The notes under the pieces: model-generated
Seen by the model: only the letters and a program-made list of their open reading frames with translations
The model's database searches: none
What the model was told of the DNA's origin: nothing
Shown here: positions 41,013 to 51,636 of the stretch, piece after piece
How positions within the stretch are numbered: the stretch's first letter is position 1
Layout: each line of letters begins with the position of its first letter
Source of the DNA: Geobacillus thermocatenulatus
Lineage (GTDB): Bacteria > Bacillota > Bacilli > Bacillales > Anoxybacillaceae
Length of the DNA stretch: 64,000 nt
Direction of reading: 5' to 3'
NCBI RefSeq assembly: GCF_002217655.1
Contig: NZ_NEWK01000001.1
Span: forward strand, 258,001 to 322,000
Program-made: the position numbers and the translations under genes

Positions 41013-42356
41013 ATGGATAAACGATTGAAAATGGCGACGATTGGCGGCGGGTCGAGCTACACGCCGGAATTGGTCGAAGGGTTGATCAAGCGTTATCATG
41101 AATTGCCGGTCGGGGAATTGTGGCTTGTCGATGTTCCGAAAGGCAAAGAAAAACTCGAAATCGTCGGCGCACTGGCCAAGCGGATGGTCGAAAAAGCCGG
41201 TGTGCCGATTGAGGTTCATTTAACGCTCGACCGCCGTCGGGCGCTTGACGGGGCGGATTTTGTGACGACGCAGTTTCGCGTCGGTGGGCTCGAGGCGCGG
41301 GCGAAAGACGAGCGCATCCCGCTCAAATACGGGGTGATCGGCCAGGAGACAAACGGCCCGGGTGGCTTGTTTAAAGGGCTGCGCACCATTCCGGTTATTC
41401 TCGACATCATCCGCGACATGGAAGAGCTGTGCCCGGATGCGTGGCTGATCAATTTCACCAATCCGGCTGGGATGGTGACGGAAGCCGTTTTGCGCTATAC
41501 GAAGCAAGAAAAAGTCGTCGGCTTGTGCAACGTGCCGATCGGCATGCGCATGGGCGTCGCCAAGCTGCTTGGCGTTGAGGCGGACCGCGTGCACATCGAT
41601 TTTGCCGGCTTGAACCATATGGTGTTTGGCTTGCACGTCTACTTGGACGGCAAAGAGGTGACAGAACGGGTGATCGACCTCATCGCCAACCCGGATCGTT
41701 CCGGCGTAACGATGAAAAACATCGTCGACCTCGGCTGGGAGCCCGATTTCTTAAAAGGATTGAAGGTGCTGCCGTGCCCGTATCATCGGTACTATTTCCA
41801 AACAGCCAAAATGCTTGCCGAAGAGCTTGAAGCGGCGAAAACGAAAGGGACGCGCGCCGAGGTCGTGCAGCAGCTTGAAAAAGAGCTGTTCGAGCTGTAC
41901 AAAGATCCGAACTTGGCCATCAAGCCGCCGCAACTCGAACAGCGCGGCGGGGCGTACTACAGCGACGCCGCGTGCAGCTTGATCAGCTCGATTTACAATG
42001 ACAAGCGGGACATCCAGCCGGTCAACACGAGAAACAACGGCGCTATTGCCAGCATTCCGGCAGAATCGGCGGTCGAGGTCAATTGCGTCATCACGAAAGA
42101 CGGCCCGAAACCGATCGCCATCGGCGATTTGCCGGTCGCGGTGCGCGGGCTCGTCCAGCAAATCAAATCGTTCGAGCGCGTCGCGGCGGAAGCGGCGGTG
42201 ACCGGCGACTACCGAACGGCGCTCGTTGCCATGACGATCAACCCGCTTGTGCCGTCTGACACCATCGCCAAACAAATGTTGGACGAAATGTTGGAAGCGC
42301 ATAAAGAATACTTGCCGCAGTTTTTCAAACAAACCAAAACAGCGGCTGGGAACTAG
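41013..42356 (+). CDS. licH: 6-phospho-beta-glucosidase, GH4 family
   Basis: NAD+- and Mn2+-dependent hydrolase of cellobiose-6-phosphate-type sugars. 447 residues: Rossmann start MATIGGGSSYTPELVEGLI, NFTNPAGMVTEAVLRY, metal ligands C172 in GLCNVPIGM and H202 in GLNHMVFG, and the NTRNNGAIASIPAESAVEVN block. ATG 41013 follows GGAAGAGG. The PTS transporter that would supply its substrate is not beside it. Confidence 0.9.
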   Translation: MDKRLKMATIGGGSSYTPELVEGLIKRYHELPVGELWLVDVPKGKEKLEIVGALAKRMVEKAGVPIEVHLTLDRRRALDGADFVTTQFRVGGLEARAKDERIPLKYGVIGQETNGPGGLFKGLRTIPVILDIIRDMEELCPDAWLINFTNPAGMVTEAVLRYTKQEKVVGLCNVPIGMRMGVAKLLGVEADRVHIDFAGLNHMVFGLHVYLDGKEVTERVIDLIANPDRSGVTMKNIVDLGWEPDFLKGLKVLPCPYHRYYFQTAKMLAEELEAAKTKGTRAEVVQQLEKELFELYKDPNLAIKPPQLEQRGGAYYSDAACSLISSIYNDKRDIQPVNTRNNGAIASIPAESAVEVNCVITKDGPKPIAIGDLPVAVRGLVQQIKSFERVAAEAAVTGDYRTALVAMTINPLVPSDTIAKQMLDEMLEAHKEYLPQFFKQTKTAAGN

Positions 42357-42555
42357 GCCGCTTAGGAACAGCCGCCGGCGGCAGGCGGCTTGGTCATGAA
42401 ATACGACAGAAGCATTCTTCCGATTGTTACGGGACATTTTTGATCTGCTGCGGATTGGCCAGTGTCGGATGTTTTTGTTTGGTTGTCAATTTATGTTTTA
42501 TCGTTGTTGGCAGAAGCATTACGCGCGCGCCTGATCCATCATTCCATGGATGGAG

Positions 42556-42585
42556 AAAAGCAACCGTGCATGCGGTTGCTTTTTG
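42556..42585 (+). terminator. bidirectional terminator
   Basis: AAAAGCAACCG-TGCATG-CGGTTGCTTTTT between two convergent genes. Confidence 0.88.
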
Positions 42586-42637
42586 CGCTTAGTACAGGAT
42601 TGATTGCTACGGTAAGAAGTGTTGTTGCGTGGCTAGA

Positions 42638-43282
42638 TTATTTCGCTTTTAATGCACGAATCTCATTTTCTTGTTCAAGCGAGCGAAATGCAAGTGATTG
42701 GAGAACGAGCTCTTGCCGCGCTTGGCTGGCGATAACATTGTCTAGTTTTCGTAGCGCTTCAGCGAGGGTTTGTTTTATTGCTGGGATTTCATTGATGGTT
42801 TCTAACGTTTCCATCACTGCTTGTTTAATAAACGGAATATCTGCCACATCATCTTTCGTCGCCATCCGCTGTTCGATGCTGGCAATATCGTCTTTTGTCG
42901 CCATCGTTTGCTCGATCTGGCTGATGCGTTTGTCCATGGCGGCAATATCATCTTTTGTCGCCATCGTTTGTTCGATCTGGCTGATGCGTTTGTCCACGGC
43001 GGCAATATCGTCTTTTGTCGCCATCGTTTGCTCGATCTGGCTGATGCGTTTGTCCATGGCGGCAATATCATCTTTTGTCGCCATCGTTTGCTCGATCTGG
43101 CTGATGCGTTTGTCCATGGCGGCAATATCATCTTTTGTCGCCATCGTTTGCTCAATATGACTGGCGCGACTTTCTAATGCTCGAATATCATCTTTCAACG
43201 CAGCCACATCGTCTTTCGTTGCCATATTCGCCCGCAAAAAAGCCAGCTCATCAAAAATACGTTCTAACAACTGCTCCATCAT
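42638..43282 (-). CDS. coiled-coil protein made of 20-residue repeats
   Basis: About 214 residues, no signal peptide or membrane helix. Residues 40-130 consist of repeats of MATKDDIAAMDKRISQIEQT, four of them nearly identical, flanked by variants (MATKDDVAALKDDIRALESR; MATKDDIASIEQR). The N-terminus (MEQLLERIFDELAFLRANM) and C-terminal 80 residues are also helical. A 20-residue period is not a multiple of seven, so the helices must contain a skip or hendecad-type stutter. GGAGGTGAAG precedes ATG 43282. I know similar repeat proteins in Geobacillus only as hypothetical. A structural or multimerising role is likely. Confidence 0.75.
   Translation of the reverse strand: MMEQLLERIFDELAFLRANMATKDDVAALKDDIRALESRASHIEQTMATKDDIAAMDKRISQIEQTMATKDDIAAMDKRISQIEQTMATKDDIAAVDKRISQIEQTMATKDDIAAMDKRISQIEQTMATKDDIASIEQRMATKDDVADIPFIKQAVMETLETINEIPAIKQTLAEALRKLDNVIASQARQELVLQSLAFRSLEQENEIRALKAK
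42901..43140. repeat. four 60-bp tandem repeats
   Basis: Four units in register. Units at 42901, 43021 and 43081 are identical over 60 bases; the unit at 42961 differs at three positions. Degenerate units extend on both sides. Copy number likely varies between strains. Confidence 0.9.
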
Positions 43283-43288
43283 CTTCAC

Positions 43289-43556
43289 CTCCTTTTTTCC
43301 GTTTCTATTATATCATTATTCGACAAAAAGAAGCAGGATCGAAAGGAAAATATGATCAAAAATTTTTTTGAATTTTTTCTTAAGGTACATATGAATTTTT
43401 TACATAAAAGGGCATCATTTATATACGTCGAGAAGAAGAGGAGAAGAGCGATGTGAGGCCGCGGCAGGCGGGAAGAAGGGAGAGACGCGGCATCCATTTC
43501 TTTTTTCTAGGCTAGCATCCCGACGTTCGTGTACAATGGCGGTAGGAGGGATCACG
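43289..43556. other. intergenic region between divergent genes
   Basis: A TATAAT on the minus strand near 43308-43313 probably serves the coiled-coil gene. The plus-strand promoter of the sensor operon is not obvious. Confidence 0.4.
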
Positions 43557-44570
43557 ATGCGCGATTGGTGGAAACGGCTGTTTTACGGGGGCGGCATCGC
43601 CGCGCTCTTTGCAAGCGCTTCCTTCACCGTCTATTGCGCTTGGAATGTGTATGCGTATCCGCGACTCGAAAAAGAACAGGTTCGGGAAAACGCGAACGAG
43701 GCGTATCATTTTGTGCTTGTGCCCGAGGAGCTCGACAATGATTACTGGCGGCTTGTGGAAAAAGGAGCGAAAGCAGCGGCGAAGGAACTCGGCGTGGACC
43801 TCGAATACATCGGCCCGCGGCAGGCGAACATTGATGAGCATTTGCGCATTTTGAAAAAAGCCGCGGCGGCGAAAGTGGACGGAATCATCACTCAAGGGTT
43901 GACGAAAGCGGATTTTGTCCCCGTGATTGATGAGATCGCGGACAAAGGGATTCCGGTTGTGACGGTCGACACCGATGCCCCGACGAGCCGGCGCGCCGCG
44001 TATGTGGGCACCGACAACTACTATGCTGGATTTATTGCCGGGCGGGCGCTTGTCGAGGATACGCGCGGGGCTGTCAATGTCGCGATCATCACCGGCAGTT
44101 TGACGGCGGCGCATCAACAGCTGCGGGTGCAGGGGTTTCAAGATGCGGTCAAACGGGAAAAGCGAATTCGCATCGTTGCCGTGGAAGAGTCGCACATTAC
44201 GCGTGTGCAAGCCGCCGAAAAGGCGTATATGATTTTGAAAAAGCACCCGGATGTGAATGCGTTTTACGGCACGAGCGCGCTTGATGCGATCGGCATCGCC
44301 AAGGTCGTCGAGCAGTTTCATCGGGAGAACAAGACGTACATTATCGGTTTTGATACGCTGCCGGAGACGATCCGGTACTTGCAAAAGGGGACGATCGCGG
44401 CGACCGTTGTGCAGGAGCCGTATGAAATGGGATACAGGGCGGTCAACATGATGGCCGAAATCGTGGCCGGCAGAGACGTGCCGAAGGTGACGAATACGGA
44501 GACGAAAGTGATTCGGAAACAAGATTTGCCGCTGCGCCCGGCGCGCAATTACGAGGTCAACACGCCATGA
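43557..44570 (+). CDS. membrane-anchored sugar-binding protein (sensor partner)
   Basis: 337 residues. An N-terminal hydrophobic helix ([20 protein letters not shown]) anchors or exports it; there is no convincing lipobox. The rest is a type I periplasmic-binding fold ([69 protein letters not shown]). It precedes a LytS/YesM-type kinase and YesN-type regulator. In clostridial systems such as XylFII-LytS a binding protein presents sugar to the kinase; the same three-component design is inferred. ATG 43557 follows GGAGGG. Confidence 0.85.
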   Translation: MRDWWKRLFYGGGIAALFASASFTVYCAWNVYAYPRLEKEQVRENANEAYHFVLVPEELDNDYWRLVEKGAKAAAKELGVDLEYIGPRQANIDEHLRILKKAAAAKVDGIITQGLTKADFVPVIDEIADKGIPVVTVDTDAPTSRRAAYVGTDNYYAGFIAGRALVEDTRGAVNVAIITGSLTAAHQQLRVQGFQDAVKREKRIRIVAVEESHITRVQAAEKAYMILKKHPDVNAFYGTSALDAIGIAKVVEQFHRENKTYIIGFDTLPETIRYLQKGTIAATVVQEPYEMGYRAVNMMAEIVAGRDVPKVTNTETKVIRKQDLPLRPARNYEVNTP

Positions 44571-44793
44571 AGGCGCCTGTTCATCCGGACGCCGGGAGGG
44601 GATGAAGGCGAGGGAAGGCTGGCCGGCGTCCGGCGTGCTTGTTGTCACGCGCACCGATCAAGAAGCGATGAAAGCGGACAAAGGTTGGCGGACGCCGCTG
44701 GACGATGACCGGTGGCCGCATTTGGGAAACTCATACGGCTTGAAGCGGCGGGGCGATGCAACAAAGCGCTGGTGGCAGCGGGGTGGAATTGAG

Positions 44794-46263
44794 ATGAACA
44801 TTCGGACGAAGATGCTCGTTTGTTTTACCGTGTTTTTGCTTTTGCTGAACGGAGCGGTGTTTCTTTTGCACCAGACGAGCGAAGAGATGATGAACGATTA
44901 TGATCAACGGATGCGCCGGTTGCTCATGCTCAATGAGGTGTCGCAGCGGACGAATCGAATGACTGAGCAGCTGAATGCATATGTGTCCGAAAAAGAAGGG
45001 CGATATGCGCGCGCGTATGAGCAGGAATACCGTTGGCTGCAGCAGCACAGCCGGCAGCTGGACGGATTTTTGCCCGTGCTGTCTGATCGCTTGGCGGCGG
45101 AAAACTATGAACATATGATCGAAAGTGTATTAGAAGAGGCGGCGCTCACTTTCTATCATTTTCAAGCTGGAAATATTGGCTTGTACTCGTCCCACTTGCA
45201 TGAAACGATGAACATTGCGTCCTTTTTGCAAGAGGAAACGCTGAACTTGATTGATGATGAGTTGACGGCCTACCAGCGGCGGTACGATGAAGTGGAACGG
45301 CGCAACCGCTATTTCCGTTATATGGGGATGGGATTGTTTGTCACAACGTTGCTGCTTGGCGCCTTGCTGGCGGTGTTCTTCTCCGGCCACTTGACAAAGC
45401 CGATCAGTCTCCTCTCGCGCGCTGCCCGGGCGATCGCTGACGGACGTCTGGATGGGCCGGATGTGGAGCCGACGACGAATGACGAACTGCGGCTGCTGAC
45501 GATGACGTTTAATGACATGCGCCGCAATTTAAAGCGGCTGATTGCCGAAATGAAACAAAAGGCTGAGCTCGACCGGCTCGTGAAGGAGCTGGAGCTCAAA
45601 AGCTTGCAAAGCCAAATCAATCCGCATTTTTTATTCAATACGCTGAACACGGTGGCGAAGATGGCGTACTTAGAAGACGCGCAGCAGACGTCGCGGCTGA
45701 TTGAAGCGGTGGCGGCCATTTTGCGCTACAACTTGGGCGATTTGCAGCGGACGGTGACGCTTGCCGATGAGGTGCGCATCGCCCGTGAATATTTCTTCAT
45801 CCAGCAGACGCGGTTTTTTGATCGGATCAAGTTTTCGTTAGAGGCGGAACCATCTTGCCTCGATCAACCGATTCCGCCGCTTACGCTGCAGCCGCTCATT
45901 GAAAATGCGTTCATCCATGGCATTGAGACGTACGAGCAGGGAGCCGAGCTGTCCGTGTCCGTTTTCGCTGAAAACAGGCGGATCGTCGTCGAAGTGCGCG
46001 ACAATGGCGTGGGCATGGATGAGCAGATGAAAGCGGAGCTTGAGGCGTTGATCCGCGGCGAAGAACCGCCGGCCCGCCGCGAGCAAGGGCGCGGCCATTC
46101 GACCGGCATCGGCTTGCGCAATGTCATTCGCCGGCTGCAGCTGTTTTACGGGGTGATGGATGTGGCTGAAATCGAGTCTGCGCCAGGAAACGGAACGACG
46201 GTGCGGTTATGGCTGCCAAGATGGCATGGGGGGATGAACGGTGAAAGTGGCGATCGTCGATGA
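44794..46263 (+). CDS. sensor histidine kinase, YesM/LytS type
   Basis: About 489 residues: first membrane helix [19 protein letters not shown], a ~170-residue extracytoplasmic helical domain, second helix [24 protein letters not shown] domain ([20 protein letters not shown]), His_kinase domain with the phospho-histidine in [19 protein letters not shown], and an ATPase domain ([21 protein letters not shown]). The frame is open upstream to ATG 44602; the topology favours 44794. Senses sugar via the upstream binding protein and phosphorylates the response regulator, whose gene overlaps by 23 bases. Confidence 0.88.
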   Translation: MNIRTKMLVCFTVFLLLLNGAVFLLHQTSEEMMNDYDQRMRRLLMLNEVSQRTNRMTEQLNAYVSEKEGRYARAYEQEYRWLQQHSRQLDGFLPVLSDRLAAENYEHMIESVLEEAALTFYHFQAGNIGLYSSHLHETMNIASFLQEETLNLIDDELTAYQRRYDEVERRNRYFRYMGMGLFVTTLLLGALLAVFFSGHLTKPISLLSRAARAIADGRLDGPDVEPTTNDELRLLTMTFNDMRRNLKRLIAEMKQKAELDRLVKELELKSLQSQINPHFLFNTLNTVAKMAYLEDAQQTSRLIEAVAAILRYNLGDLQRTVTLADEVRIAREYFFIQQTRFFDRIKFSLEAEPSCLDQPIPPLTLQPLIENAFIHGIETYEQGAELSVSVFAENRRIVVEVRDNGVGMDEQMKAELEALIRGEEPPARREQGRGHSTGIGLRNVIRRLQLFYGVMDVAEIESAPGNGTTVRLWLPRWHGGMNGESGDRR

Positions 46264-47761
46264 TGAGGCGTTGGAGCGAAAAGCGCTTTGCAAAATGATC
46301 AACAACCACCTTCCGGACATTGAGGTGGTCGCCGAGGGCGCCAACGGCCGCGAGGCCATTGACATTGCCAAGCAATATTGTCCGGATGTGATGCTGATCG
46401 ACATCAAAATGCCCGGTCTTGATGGGCTGCAAGCCATCGAAGCGATTCGCCAAGACGGATTGGATCTTGAGTTCATTATTGTGTCGGCGTTTGATTTGTT
46501 CGACTATGCGAAACAAGCGATGCGGTTTGGCGTCAAGGAATATATATTGAAACCGAGCCGGAAGGAAGAGGTCATTTCCGCCCTAGAACGCATCGGCCAA
46601 GATGTGGCGGCCAAGCGGCGGCATGCGGAGCAGATGCGCTGGCTGCAGACATTGATGGAAAGCGAATGGCTGTCCGTCCTTATGACAGAAGACGTATCGG
46701 CTGATGAGTGGGAGCGGTGGCAAGAGCTGCTGCCGTTTTCGATTGCGTCGGGGATGTTCCTCGTCATTCAGTTCCCAGATGCAGGGGTGACTGACGAATG
46801 GAAATCATGGCTGGACAAGCAGCTTAGCGGGAAGGCGCCAACGCGCTATTGGATCGGGCGGATGGCGAACCGGCGGCTGCCGGTCTTGTTGTTTCGCAGC
46901 CCAAACGATGGCGAGCCGGCTTGGAAGCCCATCATCCAGGCATTGGCGCTTGATTTGGCGCGGCAGTTTTCGGCCCGGTACGGTGCCGCGCTGTATATCG
47001 GGCTCGGCTCCCCGTTTTCCCGTCTTGACCAACTTCGTTCCTCATACTATGAGGCGCTGTCGGCCGCTCATTATTACGCCGACCGGCAAAAAGCGCAAGT
47101 CGGCTTTCTGCCGGCGGAAGCGGCGCGCGCCGGCGGGGAAGCGGAACGGGATAAACAGCTGTTTGAAGCGCTGCGCCTTGGCGACATCGAGCAAGCCCGG
47201 ATGATTTGTCTGACGTATATAGAGGAACTGGCCTCTTCTCATTCACTGTTGGCCGCCGGTCGCAAAGCGGAAGAGACCTTTGTGTGGCTCGGGCGTCTTC
47301 TATCGGAGCTGGGCATTCGTTATGAGCGGCTCGCTTCCTTTGCCTCCTGCCGATCGGCGGCCGAATTGAAGCGCTTGGTGCTTGAGGAACTGAATCGCAT
47401 CGCCGCAGATCTCGAGGTTTGGCGACAGCAGCAAGCCCACGGCAAACTCGGCAAAGCGAAAGATTACATCGACCGTCATTACGCCGAACCGCTGACGCTT
47501 GAGGAAGTGGCCGAACATGCCGGGATGAGTCCGTACTACTTCAGCAAACTGTTCAAAGAGCATTTCGGCATCACCTTTATCGACTACGTAACGAACGTGC
47601 GCATCGAACGGGCGAAAGAAGCGCTTGCTGAGACGGATCAAAGCTTAAAAGAAATTTGTTTTTCGGTCGGCTACAACGACCCCAACTATTTTAGCCGCGT
47701 CTTTAAAAAACAGACTGGCTTATCGCCGAGCGAATATCGGAAAAAAGTGCAGGCGCGCTGA
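46241..47761 (+). CDS. response regulator, YesN type with AraC DNA-binding domain
   Basis: 506 residues: receiver domain ([14 protein letters not shown], phospho-acceptor D54 in [13 protein letters not shown] in YILKPSR), a 270-residue central region of unknown role, and two AraC-type helix-turn-helix motifs at the C-terminus ([40 protein letters not shown]). GTG start within the kinase gene. Likely activates the adjacent sugar transporter operon. Confidence 0.9.
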   Translation: MKVAIVDDEALERKALCKMINNHLPDIEVVAEGANGREAIDIAKQYCPDVMLIDIKMPGLDGLQAIEAIRQDGLDLEFIIVSAFDLFDYAKQAMRFGVKEYILKPSRKEEVISALERIGQDVAAKRRHAEQMRWLQTLMESEWLSVLMTEDVSADEWERWQELLPFSIASGMFLVIQFPDAGVTDEWKSWLDKQLSGKAPTRYWIGRMANRRLPVLLFRSPNDGEPAWKPIIQALALDLARQFSARYGAALYIGLGSPFSRLDQLRSSYYEALSAAHYYADRQKAQVGFLPAEAARAGGEAERDKQLFEALRLGDIEQARMICLTYIEELASSHSLLAAGRKAEETFVWLGRLLSELGIRYERLASFASCRSAAELKRLVLEELNRIAADLEVWRQQQAHGKLGKAKDYIDRHYAEPLTLEEVAEHAGMSPYYFSKLFKEHFGITFIDYVTNVRIERAKEALAETDQSLKEICFSVGYNDPNYFSRVFKKQTGLSPSEYRKKVQAR

Positions 47762-47872
47762 CAAAGGGAGTGCTGTCTTCACAACAGGCAAGGTGGAGAT
47801 GGGTCAAAAGGCAAACCGGCAACGTCTCGCAAATGAAACAGATTGCCCCGCCTCCATCTACACCTTCCGCAA

Positions 47873-47906
47873 AGCCCGCCCCCGGATGGGGAGACGGGCT
47901 TTTTTT
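47873..47906 (+). terminator. terminator after the response regulator
   Basis: AGCCCG and CGGGCT with a GC-rich inner stem (CCCC/GGGG), followed by seven T. Confidence 0.85.
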
Positions 47907-48039
47907 GCGCCATGAAAGCGAAATGGCTGTCCGCTGCGCTGCTTACGAGGAGAACGGAAAACAAAAAAGTGAAGAAAAACGCAAAAAAGTGAAGAAATCA
48001 AGCCGCCGATTGGTGAACGGCGCATGGTACACTCAGTGT

Positions 48040-48053
48040 TGAAAGGGGTTTCA
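48040..48053 (+). promoter_or_regulatory. candidate cre site before the sugar transporter
   Basis: TGAAAGGGGTTTCA matches the CcpA cre consensus at 13 of 14 positions, 26 bases before the binding-protein gene. Suggests catabolite repression. Confidence 0.6.
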
Positions 48054-48079
48054 AAAACAAAAGGCAAAGGGGGAGAATC

Positions 48080-49375
48080 ATGAGAAAGAAAGCATCCGCA
48101 TGGCTGGCGTTGGCGCTTGGAGTCGGGATGGCGCTCTCAGGCTGCAGCAGCTCGAACTCTTCATCCGATAACGCCAAACAAGGCAGCCAAAAAGCGGGAG
48201 AGAAACTCGAGATTTTCAGCTGGTGGACCGGAGCCGGCGAGGAAGACGGCTTAAAAGCGCTCATCAAACTGTTCCAAGAAAAATATCCGGATATTCAAGT
48301 CGAAAACGCCGCGGTCGCCGGCGGGGCCGGAACGAACGCCAAGGCGGTCTTGGCGAGCCGCATGCAAGGGAACGACCCGCCATCAACGTTCCAAGTGCAC
48401 GGCGGAGCGGAGCTCAATGAAGGCTGGGTGGCAGCTGGCAAAATGGAGCCGCTCAACGATTTATATGAAAAAGAAGGCTGGATGGACAAATTCCCGAAAG
48501 CGTTGATCGATATGGTAAGCAAAGACGGCAACATTTACTCCGTGCCGGTCAACATTCACCGGGGCAACGTGCTCTGGTACAACAAAAAAATCTTCGCCGA
48601 CAACGGACTAAAGCCGCCGAAAACGTTCGACGAGTTTTTCCAAGTGGCGGACAAGCTGAAAGCAAAAGGCATTACGCCGCTCGCCTTGGGCGACAAAGAG
48701 CCGTGGGCGGCGACGCACCTGTTTGAAAACGTGCTGCTTGGCACGCTCGGAACGGAAAACTACAAAAAGCTTTGGACGGGCGAATTGTCGTTTAACGATC
48801 CACAAGTGAAACAAGCCGTCGAGACGTTTAAGAAAATGCTTGGCTATATTAACGAAGACCATAGCTCGCGCAACTGGCAAGACGCCGCCCAGCTCGTTGC
48901 CGAAGGAAAAGCGGCCATGTACGTGATGGGAGACTGGGTGAAAGGCTATTTTGTCAACGATTTGAAATTGAAGGTGAACGAAGACTTCGGCTATGTGCCG
49001 GTGCCGAATACGGAAGGCAAGTTTATGGTTATCACTGATACGTTCGGCCTGCCGAAAGGCGTGAAAAACCCGGACGATGTGAAGAAATTTTTAGCGGTGC
49101 TTGGTTCGGTGGAAGGGCAAGATGCGTTCAACCCGCTGAAAGGCTCCATCCCGGCCCGCATCGACGCGGATCCGTCCAAGTACGATGAATACGGCAAACA
49201 AACGATGCAAGACTTCAAAACAGCAGAGCTGGCGCCGAGCTTAGCGCACGGTTCCGCAGCGCCGGAAGGGTTTGTCACGAAGGTCAATCAGGCCGTCAAC
49301 ATTTTCGTGACGCAAAAAGATGTGAAGACGTTCATCGATACGCTGGCTTCAGCGGCAGCAGAACTGAAGAAGTAA
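48080..49375 (+). CDS. sugar ABC transporter binding lipoprotein (CUT1)
   Basis: 431 residues. Signal peptide KKASAWLALALGVGMALSGC with lipobox LSGC, a serine/asparagine-rich linker, then a type II sugar-binding domain (EIFSWWTGAGEEDGLKALIK, GNDPPSTFQVHGGAELNEGW, HRGNVLWYNKKIF). Resembles glucose/mannose-binding proteins of Thermus-type CUT1 systems as I recall them. First gene of an operon with two permeases; the ATPase is not here and is probably a shared MsmX-type subunit. Confidence 0.9.
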   Translation: MRKKASAWLALALGVGMALSGCSSSNSSSDNAKQGSQKAGEKLEIFSWWTGAGEEDGLKALIKLFQEKYPDIQVENAAVAGGAGTNAKAVLASRMQGNDPPSTFQVHGGAELNEGWVAAGKMEPLNDLYEKEGWMDKFPKALIDMVSKDGNIYSVPVNIHRGNVLWYNKKIFADNGLKPPKTFDEFFQVADKLKAKGITPLALGDKEPWAATHLFENVLLGTLGTENYKKLWTGELSFNDPQVKQAVETFKKMLGYINEDHSSRNWQDAAQLVAEGKAAMYVMGDWVKGYFVNDLKLKVNEDFGYVPVPNTEGKFMVITDTFGLPKGVKNPDDVKKFLAVLGSVEGQDAFNPLKGSIPARIDADPSKYDEYGKQTMQDFKTAELAPSLAHGSAAPEGFVTKVNQAVNIFVTQKDVKTFIDTLASAAAELKK

Positions 49376-49436
49376 TCGGGAAAAGGGGACGGGAGCCATT
49401 CTCTTCCCCTTTTCGTCATCATGAGGAGGGATCGTA

Positions 49437-50408
49437 GTGGAAACGGTCAACGTCACAACGACGGAGAAGGCAACGGCAGTCCCGGTGGTGCGGAAAAAAC
49501 GAAAATGGACGGCCGATCATTGGCTGGCCGCGGCGTTTTTGGCGCCGTCTGTCGTTCTCATTTTCTTATTTGTGTATGGGTTTATCGGCTGGACGGGGTA
49601 TGTATCCGTGAGCAACTGGAACTCCCTTGTGCCGGATTGGTCGTTTGCCGGGTTGAAAAACTATGTGTATTTGTTTCATGATTTCCGCTTTCAAGCCGAC
49701 TTGCGCAATACGCTTGTGTTTACGGTGCTGTTTATCGCCGCCGTCATCGTGCTCGGTCAACTGCTTGCCATTTTGCTTGACCAAAAGCTGCGCGGCGAGT
49801 CGCTGTTCCGCAATATTTTCTTTTTCCCGATGGCCTTGTCCTTTGTCGTCACCGGGGTCGTGTGGCAATGGTTGTTCAATCCGTCAACGGGCGTGAATCT
49901 ATTTTTAAAACCGCTTGGCCTTGATGGAAAATGGTATACGGATACGAACATCCTTGGCGGATTCCATTGGGGCAAAATCGAATTTGGCGTTCCCGTGGCC
50001 ATCATTGCCGTTGTCGTGGCGGCCGTTTGGCAAATGACCGGATTTGCGGTGGCGATGTATCTCGCCGGCCTGCGCGCCATTCCGGATGAGGTGCGGGAAG
50101 CGGCGCGGATGGACGGGGCGACGGAGTTTCAGTTGTATTGGAAAATCATTTTGCCGCTGCTGCGGCCGATCACCGTCAGCGTCATCATCATCATGGCCCA
50201 TATTTCGCTCAAAATTTTCGATTTGATTTACGCCATGACCGGGCCGGGGGCGAACTTTGTCACCGATGTGCCGGGCGTGTACATGTTTGAAACGACGTTC
50301 CGCGGCAACTATTACGCGAACGGCGCGGCGATTGCGATCGTGATGCTGCTGTCGGTTGCCATCTTTATCGTGCCGTATCTTATCTCAAGCCGGAAGGGGG
50401 GATCGTGA
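49437..50408 (+). CDS. sugar ABC transporter permease 1 (MalF-like)
   Basis: 323 residues with six predicted helices. Cytoplasmic N-terminus ([20 protein letters not shown]) and the EAA loop [20 protein letters not shown], followed by ILPLLRP, that contacts the ATPase. GTG start with GAGGAGGG. Overlaps the next gene by four bases. Confidence 0.92.
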   Translation: METVNVTTTEKATAVPVVRKKRKWTADHWLAAAFLAPSVVLIFLFVYGFIGWTGYVSVSNWNSLVPDWSFAGLKNYVYLFHDFRFQADLRNTLVFTVLFIAAVIVLGQLLAILLDQKLRGESLFRNIFFFPMALSFVVTGVVWQWLFNPSTGVNLFLKPLGLDGKWYTDTNILGGFHWGKIEFGVPVAIIAVVVAAVWQMTGFAVAMYLAGLRAIPDEVREAARMDGATEFQLYWKIILPLLRPITVSVIIIMAHISLKIFDLIYAMTGPGANFVTDVPGVYMFETTFRGNYYANGAAIAIVMLLSVAIFIVPYLISSRKGGS

Positions 50409-51229
50409 TGGCAAAGTCGTTATGGGCCCGTCCGTTTTTATATGTGCTCGCTGTCGCCATGAGCGTGTTTTTCCTCATGCCGGTGTATGTCATGGTCGCC
50501 ACAAGCTTGAAGCCGCTTGATGAAGTGACACTGGCTGATATGTGGAAACTGCCGTCGACGATCGATTGGAGCAGCTACGCCACGGCCTTTGACAAGCTCG
50601 CCCCGAACTTTTGGAATTCGATTTTGCTCGTCGTGCCGGCGACGCTCTTATCCGCCCTGCTTGGGGCGCTCAACGGCTACGTGCTGTCGAAATGGAAGTT
50701 TAAAGGAGCGGATACGCTCTTTACGCTTATTTTGTTCGGCATGTTCATCCCGTATCAAAGCATTCTTATTCCGCTCATCCAGTTTTTGCGCGAAATCGGG
50801 CTGTACAACACGATCCCGGGGCTCGTGTTCGTTCATGTCGTCTACGGCATTCCGATTACGACGCTCATGTTCCGCAATTTTTACGCCGCGATACCGGATG
50901 AGATGATCGAATCAGCGAAAATCGACGGCGCGGGGTTTGTCCGCATTTTTCGTTATATTATGCTGCCGCTGTCGATCACCGGGTTTGTCGTCGTGGCGAT
51001 CTGGCAGTTTACGAACATTTGGAACGAGTTTTTGTTCGCGGTGACGATCACGACATCGGACAAACAGCCGATCATGGTCGCCTTGCAAAATTTATCGGGA
51101 AGCCAAATCGTGCAGTGGAACGTGCAAATGGCAGGCGCCTTGCTCGCGGCGCTGCCGACGTTGCTGGTGTACATTTTCCTCGGCAAATATTTCGTCCGCG
51201 GCTTGCTTGCCGGATCGGTGAAGGGGTGA
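50405..51229 (+). CDS. sugar ABC transporter permease 2 (MalG-like)
   Basis: 274 residues, six helices, EAA loop with [20 protein letters not shown]. Starts at GTG 50405 or ATG 50408. Completes the transmembrane part of the importer. Confidence 0.92.
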   Translation: MMAKSLWARPFLYVLAVAMSVFFLMPVYVMVATSLKPLDEVTLADMWKLPSTIDWSSYATAFDKLAPNFWNSILLVVPATLLSALLGALNGYVLSKWKFKGADTLFTLILFGMFIPYQSILIPLIQFLREIGLYNTIPGLVFVHVVYGIPITTLMFRNFYAAIPDEMIESAKIDGAGFVRIFRYIMLPLSITGFVVVAIWQFTNIWNEFLFAVTITTSDKQPIMVALQNLSGSQIVQWNVQMAGALLAALPTLLVYIFLGKYFVRGLLAGSVKG

Positions 51230-51322
51230 ACAGGCGAAAAACGGAAGACGTCTCCGTTGGGGGCTGGCCCAAAAAGATGTTTGCCTTCAAGGTGGGATCA
51301 AAATGAAAAGAGCAGTGTGTAT

Positions 51323-51363
51323 ATAGGGGTGAAAGGGGCCGGATCGTTTTGGGCCCCTATTGT
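51323..51363 (+). terminator. possible terminator of the sugar transporter operon
   Basis: GGGGCC (in AAAGGGGCC) pairs with GGGCCCCT across the loop; the following tract ATTGTATTTTG is only moderately T-rich. Confidence 0.5.
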
Positions 51364-51541
51364 ATTTTGTCTGGTAGAATCATTTCATTACTAATGATCT
51401 CTTCGCTGCATCATTGGGCATCACTCTTCTTCCTTATTCTCCGCCCATGCAGCAGTCGCTCAATGCCCTCATGTATGATACTTCTCTTCCATACATCCCG
51501 CTTGCCAGCTGATGGATCGATTAGGACAGCGATGGGGAATG
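51364..51541. other. intergenic region
   Basis: No gene recognised; short open frames here have no ribosome site. Confidence 0.3.
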
Positions 51542-51570
51542 TTGACGATCATGCAAAAGCGTGGTAAGAT
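51542..51570 (+). promoter_or_regulatory. promoter of the alpha/beta hydrolase gene
   Basis: TTGACG, 17-base spacer, TAAGAT, 66 bases before the start codon. Confidence 0.65.
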
Positions 51571-51636
51571 AACACAAAACATACTATTCATATTTATTTA
51601 CTATGAATTTAGGATGTGTGAAGGGGGAGAGAGCCG

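Noticed and set aside
42901-43140. Regular 60-bp repeats considered as a CRISPR array
   Set aside because: The units are contiguous, without spacers, and lie inside a coding frame; no cas genes are nearby.
43512-44654. 380-codon minus-strand frame opposite the sugar-binding protein gene
   Set aside because: Antisense artefact; the plus strand encodes a well-formed type I binding protein.
49421-49681. 86-codon frame overlapping the first sugar permease gene
   Set aside because: Out-of-frame shadow; the permease frame with its EAA motif is certain.
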